Position numbers and translations under genes: made by a program. Positions 27,691 through 36,466 of a DNA stretch of 64,000 nt are shown here, one piece after another. Origin of the DNA: Paenirhizobium selenitireducens ATCC BAA-1503 (GTDB taxonomy: Bacteria; Pseudomonadota; Alphaproteobacteria; Rhizobiales; Rhizobiaceae). The notes under the pieces are model-generated. The model was not told the DNA's origin. It made no database searches and saw only the letters and a program-made list of their open reading frames with translations. The stretch lies in the NCBI RefSeq assembly GCF_000518785.1, contig NZ_KI912495.1, forward strand, positions 88,257 through 152,256, read 5' to 3'. Position 1 is the first letter of the stretch. Each line of letters opens with the position of its first letter.

Positions 27691-27797
27691 TTCCGTTCCC
27701 GTGAAACGGTGAAACGCACGAAGTCGCGGCGACACTATCCGAATTTCCGCATTGGGGAAATCGCCGGGGGATAGCAGAAATCAGCCACGCCCGGTGC

Positions 27798-28853
27798 TCA
27801 GTCGCGCGATACCTGGGGGATGCAGATCTGCAGCGGCACTTCGGCGATTGCCCCATTGGGCGTCTCAAGATACGAAATGCCCGGCCCGAGCGTCGCTGCC
27901 ATCGACTTGACGATGCGGCTGCCGAGACCGGTGCCGGTCGGGGCACTCCCCGGCTGAATGCCCACTCCGTCGTCCGCGACGCGCAGCAGGGCTTCATTCT
28001 CGCCGGTGCGCTTGAGGGTGACCCGAACTTCGCCGCCTGCCACCTCGCCGGGATAGGCATACTTGAAGGCATTGGTCACCAGTTCGGTGACGATCATGCC
28101 GACGGAGACGGCGCGGTCGGCGCTGATCGAGATCGGATCGGCCTCCAGCACGAGGTGCATCGGCTTTTCCGGATTCTGCAGCGAACCGGCCAGTTCGCCG
28201 GTGAGGTTGTGCAGGTAGCGGTCGAGCTCGACGCGGCTGACATCGTCGGAGGTATAGAGGCTGCGATGCATGCCGGCGATCGCCGTGATGCGCGCCTGCG
28301 TCTCGGCCAGTTCGCTCTTCACCTGCTCGCTCGTGGAGTTTGAGATCTGCAGCCTGAGCAGGCTGACAACGAGCGCGAGCGAATTGGCAACGCGATGGTT
28401 GACCTCGGCCAGCAGGGCTTCCGCACGCTCCTTGGCGCGGCGGATTTCCTCTTCCGCCCTCTCCTTGGCAGCGTGCAACTGGGCATTGGCCACCGAATGC
28501 TCGATGGCGCTGATCAGAAGCGGCATGAAATCGTCGCTGACTGTCTTGATGACGTAGTCCGACGCGCCGGCCCGGATCGCCTCAATGGCGATCTTGGCCT
28601 CGTTCGAACCGGTCACATAGACCACCGGCACCGGAATATCGCGAGCGCGCAGCCGCTTCAGCACCTCGTGGCCAGTGATGTTCTGCAGGTAATGGTCGAG
28701 CACCATGACATCAAAGCTCTCCGCTTCGAGCAGTGCGATGGCGTCCTCAGGCGTCGCGGCATGGGCCAGTGTGTGCCCGAGGCGCTCCAGAGCCTTCTGA
28801 ACAAGGCGGACGATGGCCGCGTCGTCATCCAGATAGAGGATCCGGATGCTCAT
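27798..28853 (-). CDS. Receiver-histidine kinase hybrid with HisKA_2 (HWE-like) kinase domain
   Basis: This 351-residue soluble protein has a receiver domain first (LYLDDD, phospho-acceptor Asp53 in VMVLDHYL, Lys near 103), then a helical linker and a HisKA_2 dimerisation domain with His153 in AEVNHRVANSLALV. The ATPase domain has ELVTNAFKYAYPG (N box near 257) and DDGVGIQPG. With the receiver at the N-terminus, kinase output is probably set by phosphorylation from the upstream kinase. It starts 15 bases after the CheY-like gene of the same operon. Confidence 0.9.
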   Translation of the reverse strand: MSIRILYLDDDAAIVRLVQKALERLGHTLAHAATPEDAIALLEAESFDVMVLDHYLQNITGHEVLKRLRARDIPVPVVYVTGSNEAKIAIEAIRAGASDYVIKTVSDDFMPLLISAIEHSVANAQLHAAKERAEEEIRRAKERAEALLAEVNHRVANSLALVVSLLRLQISNSTSEQVKSELAETQARITAIAGMHRSLYTSDDVSRVELDRYLHNLTGELAGSLQNPEKPMHLVLEADPISISADRAVSVGMIVTELVTNAFKYAYPGEVAGGEVRVTLKRTGENEALLRVADDGVGIQPGSAPTGTGLGSRIVKSMAATLGPGISYLETPNGAIAEVPLQICIPQVSRD

Positions 28854-28868
28854 CGGCCCGCAACCGCA

Positions 28869-29306
28869 TCACGGGATCTGCATGACCGAGAAAAACAGCC
28901 CAAGCTGTCGGATGGCATTGGCGAAATTGTCATAGTCGACAGGTTTTGTGATGTAGACATTCGCCCCAAGATCATAGCATCGCTGAATTTCGCGTTCGTC
29001 GTCGGTCGTGGTCAGGATGACGACCGGCAGGCGCCGGGTATGTGGGTTGGATTTGACTTTTTCAAGGATATCCGTGCCGGACATGTCCGGCAAGTTGAGA
29101 TCGAGCAGGATCAGCAGATAGCGGTCGATCGAGGCCGTCCCGCTCCTGTCCTTGCCGAGGATGAAGTCCAGCGCTTCGGTGCCGTTGGTGAACGGGATGA
29201 TCTCGTTGTTCACCCCGGCCCGGCGCACGTTCTTCTCGATCAGACGAGCATGCCCCTCGTCGTCCTCGACCATGACGATGGTGACTTCTTTTCCCACGGC
29301 TTTCAT
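28869..29306 (-). CDS. Single-domain response regulator (CheY/Rcp1-like)
   Basis: This 145-residue protein is a lone receiver domain. The acidic pair is in MVEDDEGHA, the phospho-acceptor is Asp69 in ILLDLNLPDMSG, the Thr is in VILTTTDDE, and the Lys lies in VYITKPVDY near 121. The PDMSG...NPHTRRLPVVILTT pattern is like response regulators that serve phytochrome or CHASE-type kinases. With no output domain it likely passes phosphate between the two kinases flanking it. It starts three bases after the CHASE3 kinase stop. Confidence 0.93.
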   Translation of the reverse strand: MKAVGKEVTIVMVEDDEGHARLIEKNVRRAGVNNEIIPFTNGTEALDFILGKDRSGTASIDRYLLILLDLNLPDMSGTDILEKVKSNPHTRRLPVVILTTTDDEREIQRCYDLGANVYITKPVDYDNFANAIRQLGLFFSVMQIP

Positions 29307-29309
29307 CTC

Positions 29310-30797
29310 TCAACTCCGTACAATACGCGATAAATCCGATGGCAGGCGCAGCACGAAGGTTGATCCCGATCCAAGTCTGGACCTAACGGTTATCTCGCCG
29401 CCGAGGTTCCTTGCCAGGGACCGCACATGCGCAAGTCCGATGCCCTCGCCGGACTTGTCCTGTTGGCCGGAGCGCCGGAACAGCTCGAATATGCGTTCGT
29501 GGTCTTCGTCTGCAATGCCGCGACCATTATCCTCGACCTCAATGCGCGTCAGATTGCGGCCTTCCGGCATTGCGCGCACCGTCAGGTTGAGCGGCCTCTC
29601 CGGATGTTTGTACTTCACGGCGTTGTCGAAAAGGTTACCAAGGATCTGCTCAAGCGAAAAACGATCCGTGGTGATGGACGGAACACGGATATCGAGTTCG
29701 ACTTTGCCGTCGCTCTCGCCGATCTGATGGTGGACGCTGGCGCTCGTCGACTCCACCAGGCTTTTCAGGCCGATCTGCTCCGGTTTCAGCGGGCGCCGTC
29801 CATCGCGCGAAATCTTCAGGATGGCGTTGATCAGGCCGTCCATCTTCTTCGTCGACGAGCGGATGAAGCCGATCGCCTCCGGCAGGTCTTCCGATGCGGC
29901 GAGCCTCGCTTCCTTGATCTGATTCTCGTTCAGCGTTCCGCCATCGGCCAGCACATAGGCCTGCAGCGCCTTGAGCGAGGTGTCGAGTTCCGCGGTGAAG
30001 CCCATGACGTTGACCAGCGGCGCGCGCAGATCGTGCGTGACGATATAGGCGAAGCGCTGGATTTCCTGGTTGGCGCGCATCAGATCCTCGGTGCGCTCGT
30101 TGACACGTTCCTCAAGCCCGCTGTTCAACAGCTCCACTTCGCGGCGGGCGCTGGAGAGCGCCCGCACATGCTGGGTGATGATCGCGATGGCCCCGCCCAT
30201 GACCGCCAGGATCGCGACGCCGCCGCCGAGGGTGAACCATTTCAGCTGGCGCGTTGCCTCGAGCTGTTCGTCGACCCCGCGCTGGACGTTGGTGTCGGAC
30301 TGGGTCTTGAAGAACTCGAGGATCGTGCGGATCTCATCCATCAGCACGCGTCCGAGTTCCGACTTGACCAGCTGGATTGCCTCGTCCTGCCGGTTGCTTC
30401 GGGTCAGCTCGACGCTCTGCATCATCTCCTCGAGCTTGCTTTCGGTGAGACGGCGAAGCTCCGGTATACGCTCTTCCTTGATCGGTCGGCCTTTGACCAG
30501 ATCGGCGACTTGGGCAAGGTTCTGGCGCACCTCGCCCAGGGACTTCTCGTAGACGCCGAGGAAGCTCTCGTCCTGCGTCAGGACGTAGCCCCGCTGCCCG
30601 GTCTCTGCGTCGACGAGCGTCTGCAGCATGTTGGCTGCGGCCCGGCGGATGTCGCGCTCATGGATGATATAGGCAAATGTCGCCTGACTCCGCTCGACGA
30701 GCCAGAGCGAAGAGATGATGATACCGGTCAGGACGATGGTCCCGACGATCAGCATCAGGAAGGTCGTGCGAACGAAATTGGCATTGGTGGCCGACAT
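29310..30797 (-). CDS. CHASE3-domain membrane histidine kinase
   Basis: This 495-residue sensor kinase has a membrane helix (11-34), an extracytoplasmic CHASE3 domain (about 35-185, with VDAETGQRGYVLT diagnostic), a second helix (189-208), a coiled-coil linker, an HisKA domain with His255 in YIVTHDLRAPL, and an HATPase_c domain with NLFDNAVKYKHPE and EDNGRGI. The CHASE3 ligand is unknown. It opens a three-gene operon with a receiver protein and a receiver-kinase hybrid, which suggests a phosphorelay. Confidence 0.93.
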   Translation of the reverse strand: MSATNANFVRTTFLMLIVGTIVLTGIIISSLWLVERSQATFAYIIHERDIRRAAANMLQTLVDAETGQRGYVLTQDESFLGVYEKSLGEVRQNLAQVADLVKGRPIKEERIPELRRLTESKLEEMMQSVELTRSNRQDEAIQLVKSELGRVLMDEIRTILEFFKTQSDTNVQRGVDEQLEATRQLKWFTLGGGVAILAVMGGAIAIITQHVRALSSARREVELLNSGLEERVNERTEDLMRANQEIQRFAYIVTHDLRAPLVNVMGFTAELDTSLKALQAYVLADGGTLNENQIKEARLAASEDLPEAIGFIRSSTKKMDGLINAILKISRDGRRPLKPEQIGLKSLVESTSASVHHQIGESDGKVELDIRVPSITTDRFSLEQILGNLFDNAVKYKHPERPLNLTVRAMPEGRNLTRIEVEDNGRGIADEDHERIFELFRRSGQQDKSGEGIGLAHVRSLARNLGGEITVRSRLGSGSTFVLRLPSDLSRIVRS

Positions 30798-30955
30798 GGC
30801 ATTTCCGGGATCATGGCGCGCGAAAGGAGCGCAGATGCGTCAGATCGGAATGAAAGCGAGCAAGACGGCGCTGATACGGCCGAACCGACCGCCCATTCCG
30901 AGGTGAATGGAGCACGAAGGCGTCGTCTAACGGGTAGAAAGGTTTAAGCGGCAAA

Positions 30956-32530
30956 TCAACCGATTTTGACAGCGATCAAGAGCAGGAGAGCTGCGATCAC
31001 CCAGAGCGCCAGCCGCCCGAACCGACTGTGGCGGGCCTCCGAACGCCCGATTGCCTCGGTCGTCTCGGAGTCGAACCTGAGACCGTTCTCGCTCATATGG
31101 ACGATTTCGCCGTGCAGTTTTTCCGTCTTGGCGGCGATTTCCGGAAGCGCTTCGGCGAGCCTGAGCGCCGCGCGCACGCCATCCTTGAGGTCGCCGACGA
31201 CGCGCTTGGGGCCCAGATTGTCGCGGATCCACTGGGAGACGACCGGATCCGAGGCCTTCCACATGTTGAAGCGCGGATTGAGCATGCGCGCCACGCCCTC
31301 GACCACGACCATGGTCTTCTGCAGCATGACGAGCTCGGGCCGCGTTTCCATGTCGAACAGCTCGGTCACCTCGAACAAGAGGGTCAGCAGCTTGCCCATG
31401 GAGATGGTTTCGGCCGGCTGGCCGTGGATCGGCTCGCCGATTGCCCGGATCGCCTGGGCAAAGCTCGCGATATTGTGGTGCGAGGGAACGTAACCGGCCT
31501 CGAAATGCACCTCGGCAACCCGCAGATAGTCGCGGGTGATGAAGCCGTAGAGGATCTCGGCGAGGAAGCGGCGTTCCTTCTTGCCGAGACGGCCGGCAAT
31601 GCCCATGTCGACCGCGACGATCATGCCGTCCGGGGCGACGAACAGGTTGCCCGGATGCATGTCGGCATGGAAGAAGCCGTCGCGCAGGGTGTGGCGCAGG
31701 AAGGACTGGATCAGCGTGTCGGCCAGATGGTCGAGATCGTGGCCGGCCGCCTTCAGCGCCTCGACATCCGACATCTTGATGCCGTCGATCCACTCCATGG
31801 TGACGACGTCGCGACCGGTACGCTCCCAGTCGACGATCGGCACGCGGAAGCCCGGATCGTTCCGGGTGTTCTCGGTGATTTCCGAAAGTGCTGCCGCCTC
31901 GAGCCGAAGGTCCATCTCGACCTTGGTGGTCTGCTCAAGCGTGCGGGTCACTTCGACGGGACGCAGGCGCCGCGTGTGCGGCAGGAAACGCTCCTGCAGG
32001 TGGGAGACGAGATACATGGCCTCGAGATCGGCGGCGAAGCGCTTGCGCACGCCGGGCCGGATGACCTTGACGGCCACCTTCTTGCGTCCGTCGGGTGTGT
32101 CGACTTCCGCCGGATGGACCTGGGCGATCGAGGCCGCAGCGATCGGCTCGCCGAACGAGGCGTAAAGATCGTCGATGGAACGGCCGAGCGATCCCGTCAC
32201 GGTCGCCTTGGCGGCGTCCGTCGGGAAGAAGGCCATGCGGTCCTGCAGTCCGGCGAGGTCGTCGGCGAAGTCGGCGCCGACGACGTCCGGCCGCGTCGCC
32301 AGGAACTGGCCGATCTTGACATAGGAGGGGCCGAGCCGCTCGACGGCGCGGGCCAGCCGGTCTGAGCGCTGCTCGCGCCTGGCGCGCTTGCGCGCCAGAA
32401 GTCCGGCCGCACCCTTGGCGAAGGCGACAAGCGGCGGAAGGTCTTCCGAGGGCAGGGCGGAAATCACGCCTTCCCTGACCAGCACCCAGCCCACCCGCGC
32501 CAGGCGGAAATATGCCCCGACAGTGCTCAT
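30956..32530 (-). CDS. ubiB: UbiB family atypical kinase/ATPase for ubiquinone synthesis
   Basis: This 524-residue ABC1/ADCK-family protein supports membrane ubiquinone synthesis. ERLGPSYVKIGQFLATRPD (in parts near 75-95), the Ala-rich AAASIAQVHPAEV loop, VAVKVIRPG with the ATP lysine near 150, FFHADMHPGNLF near 306, and VDMGIAG are the family motifs. A hydrophobic C-terminal segment (FGRLALWVIAALLLL) is a membrane anchor. The ATG at 32530 lies five bases after the ubiE stop. Confidence 0.95.
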   Translation of the reverse strand: MSTVGAYFRLARVGWVLVREGVISALPSEDLPPLVAFAKGAAGLLARKRARREQRSDRLARAVERLGPSYVKIGQFLATRPDVVGADFADDLAGLQDRMAFFPTDAAKATVTGSLGRSIDDLYASFGEPIAAASIAQVHPAEVDTPDGRKKVAVKVIRPGVRKRFAADLEAMYLVSHLQERFLPHTRRLRPVEVTRTLEQTTKVEMDLRLEAAALSEITENTRNDPGFRVPIVDWERTGRDVVTMEWIDGIKMSDVEALKAAGHDLDHLADTLIQSFLRHTLRDGFFHADMHPGNLFVAPDGMIVAVDMGIAGRLGKKERRFLAEILYGFITRDYLRVAEVHFEAGYVPSHHNIASFAQAIRAIGEPIHGQPAETISMGKLLTLLFEVTELFDMETRPELVMLQKTMVVVEGVARMLNPRFNMWKASDPVVSQWIRDNLGPKRVVGDLKDGVRAALRLAEALPEIAAKTEKLHGEIVHMSENGLRFDSETTEAIGRSEARHSRFGRLALWVIAALLLLIAVKIG

Positions 32531-32535
32531 GAAGA

Positions 32536-33312
32536 TCAGAGTTTCCAGCCGGAATGCAGCGCTGCGATGCCGCCGGAATAATTGGTGAAGGTGACGCGCG
32601 AGAAGCCGGCCTTGGAGATCATCGCGGCGAAATCGCCCTGGTTGGGGAACTTGCGGATCGATTCCACCAGATACTGGTAGGGCTCCGCATCGCCCGTGAT
32701 CATCTTGCCGAAGCGCGGAATGGCCTTGAACGACCACTGGTCGTAAAAGCGGTCGAGCAGCGGCATCTCGACTTCGGAGAACTCCAGCACCAGCAGGCGC
32801 CCGCCGCGTTTAAGCACGCGATAGGCCTCGCTCAAGGCGACATCGATGCGCGGCACGTTGCGGATGCCAAACGCGATCGTGTAGGCGTCGAAGCTGTTGT
32901 CCTCGAAGGGCAGTTCCTCGGCATTCGCCTCGACGAAGGTGAGGTTGTCCGAAAGGCCCTTTTTCTCCGCGCGTTCGGCGCCGACGCCGAGCATCGAGCC
33001 GTTGATATCGAGCACGGTGGCGTGGGCAAGCCGGCCGGAAGCCTCGACGATGCGAAACGCGATGTCGCCGGTTCCGCCGGCAACGTCGAGCACCTTGTAG
33101 GCGGGGTCCTTGCGCGGGTTGAGCGCCGCGATCATCGCATCCTTCCAGATGCGGTGCAGGCCCGCCGACATGACGTCGTTCATGATGTCGTAGCGCTTGG
33201 CGACCTTGTGGAAGACCTCGTTGACCAGAACCTGCTTCTCGCCCTCCGCGACCTCGCGGAAGCCGTAGGAGGTTTCCATGCCGCCATCGGCGGAAGTGCG
33301 GCTCTCGGCCAT
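32536..33312 (-). CDS. ubiE: Ubiquinone/menaquinone C-methyltransferase UbiE
   Basis: This 258-residue SAM methyltransferase C-methylates the quinone ring. It has [19 protein letters not shown] near residue 35, the SAM motif [13 protein letters not shown] near 75, and FGIRNVPR near 143, all typical of UbiE. The ATG at 33312 has GGAG eight bases upstream and gives MAESRTS; an earlier in-frame ATG at 33333 lacks a ribosome site. It forms an operon with ubiB and is divergent from mutM. Confidence 0.96.
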   Translation of the reverse strand: MAESRTSADGGMETSYGFREVAEGEKQVLVNEVFHKVAKRYDIMNDVMSAGLHRIWKDAMIAALNPRKDPAYKVLDVAGGTGDIAFRIVEASGRLAHATVLDINGSMLGVGAERAEKKGLSDNLTFVEANAEELPFEDNSFDAYTIAFGIRNVPRIDVALSEAYRVLKRGGRLLVLEFSEVEMPLLDRFYDQWSFKAIPRFGKMITGDAEPYQYLVESIRKFPNQGDFAAMISKAGFSRVTFTNYSGGIAALHSGWKL

Positions 33313-33454
33313 CTGATCACTCCATTGTCTCATGCGGTCGAAAGACCATAGCGAAATCGCCTCAGGCGCGCTATCTCGGGCCTGGCCGGCAAACGCGCTG
33401 TTGCGCTGGTCTACAGACGTTTCAGGCGCCGTTCAAACGGAAAGATGGGATGCA

Positions 33455-34351
33455 ATGCCGGAATTGCCAGAGGTCGAGACGGTCAAAAGAGGGCTTTCGC
33501 CGACCATGGAAGGGGCGGTGATGCAGCGGGTCGAGCTGCGTCGTCCCGACCTGCGCTTTCCCCTGCCGCGCGATTTCGTCGCACGGCTGACCGGCCGGCT
33601 GATCGTCGGTCTCGCCCGGCGCGCCAAATACCTGCTGATCGATCTCGACGACGGAACGACCGTGGTCGCCCATCTCGGCATGTCAGGATCGTTCCGCATC
33701 GAGGAAGGGGAAAGGTCCGACCAGCCAGGCGATTTCCACCATGCCCGGTCGAAGGACGAAAAGCACGATCACGTCATCTTTCATCTTGAACGACCGCAGG
33801 GCAGGGGCGTCGCGCGCGTGATCTATAATGACCCGCGCCGTTTCGGCTTCATGGATTTGGCGCTGCGCAACGATCTCGATGCCTATCCCGCCTTTCGCGA
33901 GCTCGGGCCCGAGCCCGTCGGCAATACGCTCGACGCCGCCTATCTCGCCGGCCGTTTCGCCGGCAAGCAGCAACCGCTGAAGACGGCCCTGCTCGATCAG
34001 AAGGTCGTGGCCGGACTTGGCAATATCTATGTGTGCGAGGCGCTGTGGCGATCGCACCTGTCGCCGAAGCGCGCGGCCGCGACCCTGGTGACGGCGACCG
34101 GCCGGCCGAAAAAGGAACTGCAGTCGCTCACCGAGGCGATCCGTGCGGTGATCGCCGAGGCGATCGAGGCGGGCGGCTCGTCGTTGCGCGACTATATCCA
34201 GACCGACGGCACGCTCGGCTATTTTCAGCACAGTTTCTGCGTCTACGACCGCGAGGGTGAAGCTTGCCGCACGCCCGGCTGCGGCGGTAGGGTCGAGCGC
34301 ATCGTGCAGGGCGGCCGTTCGTCATTCTATTGTCGTGACTGCCAGAAATAG
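33455..34351 (+). CDS. mutM: Formamidopyrimidine-DNA glycosylase (Fpg/MutM)
   Basis: This 298-residue repair enzyme removes 8-oxoguanine and nicks the abasic site. The mature N-terminal Pro and Glu of [14 protein letters not shown] are the catalytic residues. The H2TH region has [17 protein letters not shown] near 188, and the C-terminal zinc finger has CRTPGC and CRDC spaced by 16 residues. The start at 33455 is fixed by the need for Pro2. Confidence 0.96.
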   Translation: MPELPEVETVKRGLSPTMEGAVMQRVELRRPDLRFPLPRDFVARLTGRLIVGLARRAKYLLIDLDDGTTVVAHLGMSGSFRIEEGERSDQPGDFHHARSKDEKHDHVIFHLERPQGRGVARVIYNDPRRFGFMDLALRNDLDAYPAFRELGPEPVGNTLDAAYLAGRFAGKQQPLKTALLDQKVVAGLGNIYVCEALWRSHLSPKRAAATLVTATGRPKKELQSLTEAIRAVIAEAIEAGGSSLRDYIQTDGTLGYFQHSFCVYDREGEACRTPGCGGRVERIVQGGRSSFYCRDCQK

Positions 34352-34377
34352 ACTTCAAGAAGAAACGGGAGATACCG

Positions 34378-35151
34378 ATGACCTATGAAACCCTCCTGCT
34401 GGAGACCCGCGGCCGCGTGGCGATCATCACGCTCAACCGGCCGCAGGCGCTGAATGCGCTGAATTCGACCGTGCTGGCCGAAATGCGCCAGCTGCTCGGT
34501 GAACTGCAGGCGGATGACGGCATCGGCGCCGTCGTGCTGACCGGTTCGGAAAAGGCCTTTGCCGCCGGCGCCGATATCAAGGAGATGCAGTCGCTCGACT
34601 TCGTCGATGCCTATCGGGGCGATCTGTTCAGCGGCTGGGACGATGTCGCGGGCTTCCGCAAGCCGATGATTGCCGCAGTGTCAGGCTTTGCGCTTGGCGG
34701 CGGCTGCGAACTCGCCATGATGTGCGACTTCATCATCGCCGCCAAGACGGCGAAGTTCGGCCAGCCGGAAATCACCCTCGGCGTCATCCCGGGCATGGGC
34801 GGCACCCAGCGCCTCACGCGCGCGGTCGGCAAGGCCAAGGCGATGGACCTCTGCCTCACCGGCCGGCTGATGGACGCCCACGAGGCCGAGAGCGCCGGAC
34901 TGGTCGCGCGGGTGGTGGACCAGGAGCGCCTGCTGGACGAGGCGGTGGCTGCGGCGGAGAAGATCGCCGGCTTTTCGCAGACCGCCGTCGGCATGGTCAA
35001 GGAGACTGTCAGCCGGGCCTTCGAGCAGACACTGAGTGAAGGGCTGCTCTTCGAGCGCCGTCTTTTCCATTCGCTCTTTGCCACGGAAGACCAGAAGGAA
35101 GGCATGGCGGCCTTCACTGAGAAGCGCAAGCCGGTGTTCAAGAACCGCTAA
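34378..35151 (+). CDS. Enoyl-CoA hydratase (crotonase family)
   Basis: This 257-residue protein has the crotonase oxyanion hole segments AAGADIKEM near residue 61 and [15 protein letters not shown] near 101, and both catalytic glutamates, in GGCELA and in [13 protein letters not shown] near 131. It closely resembles short-chain enoyl-CoA hydratases of fatty-acid beta-oxidation. The exact chain-length preference cannot be read. The 26-base gap to mutM suggests read-through from that gene. Confidence 0.92.
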   Translation: MTYETLLLETRGRVAIITLNRPQALNALNSTVLAEMRQLLGELQADDGIGAVVLTGSEKAFAAGADIKEMQSLDFVDAYRGDLFSGWDDVAGFRKPMIAAVSGFALGGGCELAMMCDFIIAAKTAKFGQPEITLGVIPGMGGTQRLTRAVGKAKAMDLCLTGRLMDAHEAESAGLVARVVDQERLLDEAVAAAEKIAGFSQTAVGMVKETVSRAFEQTLSEGLLFERRLFHSLFATEDQKEGMAAFTEKRKPVFKNR

Positions 35152-35159
35152 GGGACTCG

Positions 35160-35190
35160 CAACGCGCGATTTCCTGCAAATTGCGCGTTG
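35160..35190. repeat. 13-base inverted repeat overlapping the rpsT promoter
   Basis: The arm 35160-35172 (CAACGCGCGATTT) and the arm 35178-35190 (AAATTGCGCGTTG) are complementary apart from one G-T position, with a 5-base loop. The right arm runs into the rpsT -35 hexamer. No T tract follows on the plus strand, so it may be an operator or a weak terminator of echA. Confidence 0.55.
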
Positions 35191-35216
35191 ACGACCCTGC
35201 GCTTTCGGGCTATATG
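35188..35216 (+). promoter_or_regulatory. Sigma-70-type promoter of rpsT
   Basis: TTGACG (35188-35193), a 17-base spacer and TATATG (35211-35216) match the vegetative promoter pattern well. Transcription would start near 35223 and leave a leader of about 118 bases before rpsT. The leader contains a small hairpin around GAGAGCC/GGCTCT (35231-35248). Confidence 0.65.
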
Positions 35217-35340
35217 CCCGCCCACGGTTGGGAGAGCCAATGGCTCTTCCGAGAATAGCTCCCGAATTGCTGATATGGCAGGTCGCAACGACCCGACGCG
35301 GCGGTGGCGGGTTTTGGTTTGAATTCGAAGAGAGGCATCC

Positions 35341-35607
35341 ATGGCCAATACAACTTCGGCGAAGAAGGCGACCCGCAAGATCGCTCGCCGTACTGCAGTC
35401 AACAAGGCTCGCCGTTCCCGCGTTCGCGGTTTCATCCGCAAGGTCGAGGAAGCCATCGCCTCCGGTGATGCCGCTCTCGCCAAGGACGCCTTGCAGGCGG
35501 CACAGCCGGAACTGCAGCGTGCAGCCGGCAAGGGTGTGGTTCACGCCAACACCGCTTCGCGCAAGATCTCGCGTCTCGCGAGCCGCGTTAAGGCGCTGGC
35601 GATCTAA
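35341..35607 (+). CDS. rpsT: 30S ribosomal protein S20
   Basis: This 88-residue, strongly basic protein starts [22 protein letters not shown] in the pattern of S20 and contains [14 protein letters not shown] and the conserved [19 protein letters not shown] tail in parts. S20 binds the 5' domain of 16S rRNA during small-subunit assembly. GAAGAGAGG precedes the ATG. The location just before dnaA is conserved in rhizobia. Confidence 0.97.
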   Translation: MANTTSAKKATRKIARRTAVNKARRSRVRGFIRKVEEAIASGDAALAKDALQAAQPELQRAAGKGVVHANTASRKISRLASRVKALAI

Positions 35608-35637
35608 TTTTCGCCGCATTTTTGTCACGATTGAATG

Positions 35638-35664
35638 AGCCTGGCTGCGAAGCCGGGCTTTTTC
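35638..35664 (+). terminator. Intrinsic terminator of rpsT
   Basis: AGCCTGGCT (35638-35646) pairs with AGCCGGGCT (35651-35659) around a GCGA loop, with one G-T pair, followed by a run of T at 35659-35663. It lies 30 bases after the rpsT stop. Confidence 0.85.
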
Positions 35665-36466
35665 TGCGTTTGCTCGGTTCGACTTTGGTCTGCGGTCCGT
35701 TTGACAATTGGGTGTCAACTGGATGACAGAAAAAACACAATAAATTCAGATGGATACGGGAGGAATGCCGGCCGCTGGTGGCTTCACTTAACGGCAGGTG
35801 GCCCCGGTTTCGAGTCAAGCGAATTTTTATTTTTGGGCGATTTTCCCCTGCTCCTCCCCGCCCTTTTTTGAATCTCGTTGATTCAAAAGCGATTCTCCAG
35901 ACGGTAATTGTGACAGTCTGATGAGGGCGCGGGAGTCAATGGCCGCGGTTTAATTTTGCGTAAAAATCACAGTTGATCTTCACTTTTGATCCTGCCTTAA
36001 TGCTTCTCAACAAGGGGCGCGGAGTTGACCTCCGGGGGTGATCTGAACTGGCAAATTGCGTGTCAGGACCACTCATCGTCTCTTGTGGCGGGATTACCCT
36101 ATTCCGTTTTTTCAGACAGTGTTGGTCTTGCGCCGGGAATCTCATGGTTTCCGCGGAAGGGGGATTTTGTCGAAAACGTCGGTGATCAGTCGGCGCGGAA
36201 GAACAGGAATGGGAACGGATCGCCGCCACGGCCAAGGTCTTTCATGTCGAGGATGAAAGATCCGCCGGAATTTGCGGGATGTAAGTCGCTGTTGCAGTGA
36301 CCGCGTTTCGTGTCGCATGGGGAACCCTTTGGCTGGGGCAGGCCACGCGATGAAGGGGTGTGGCCGTCGTCTTCTTGAGGGCGCGGCCCGGCACACCGCA
36401 CGGGGATAAAAGTTGCACATCGGACGTTCAGCGCCCGGTGGGACAGAGAAGTGAAAAGGCGGCGAA
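35665..36466 (+). promoter_or_regulatory. Long dnaA upstream control region without a gene
   Basis: About 800 bases contain no convincing frame. Part of it (35820-36000) is richer in A and T than its surroundings. Six GANTC sites lie at 35812, 35870, 35880, 35891, 35933 and 36137; TTTTGAATC (35866-35874) and GATTCAAAA (35880-35888) form an exact inverted repeat holding two of them. TTAA-N7-TAAA at 35950-35964 is one base from the CtrA consensus TTAA-N7-TTAA. I found no good DnaA box and no clear vegetative promoter. The region probably sets cell-cycle timing of dnaA. Confidence 0.6.

Noticed and set aside
30875..30899. General-stress (EcfG-type) promoter before the CHASE3 kinase
   Set aside because: On the minus strand GGAAT-N16-CGTA differs from GGAAC-N16/17-CGTT in both boxes; the match is too weak to report.
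36025..36300. 91-codon frame in the dnaA control region
   Set aside because: No ribosome site, unlikely composition and no recognisable domain.
35608..36466. Replication origin beside dnaA
   Set aside because: No DnaA boxes (TTATCCACA-like) were found, and in rhizobia the mapped chromosomal origin I recall lies near hemE instead.
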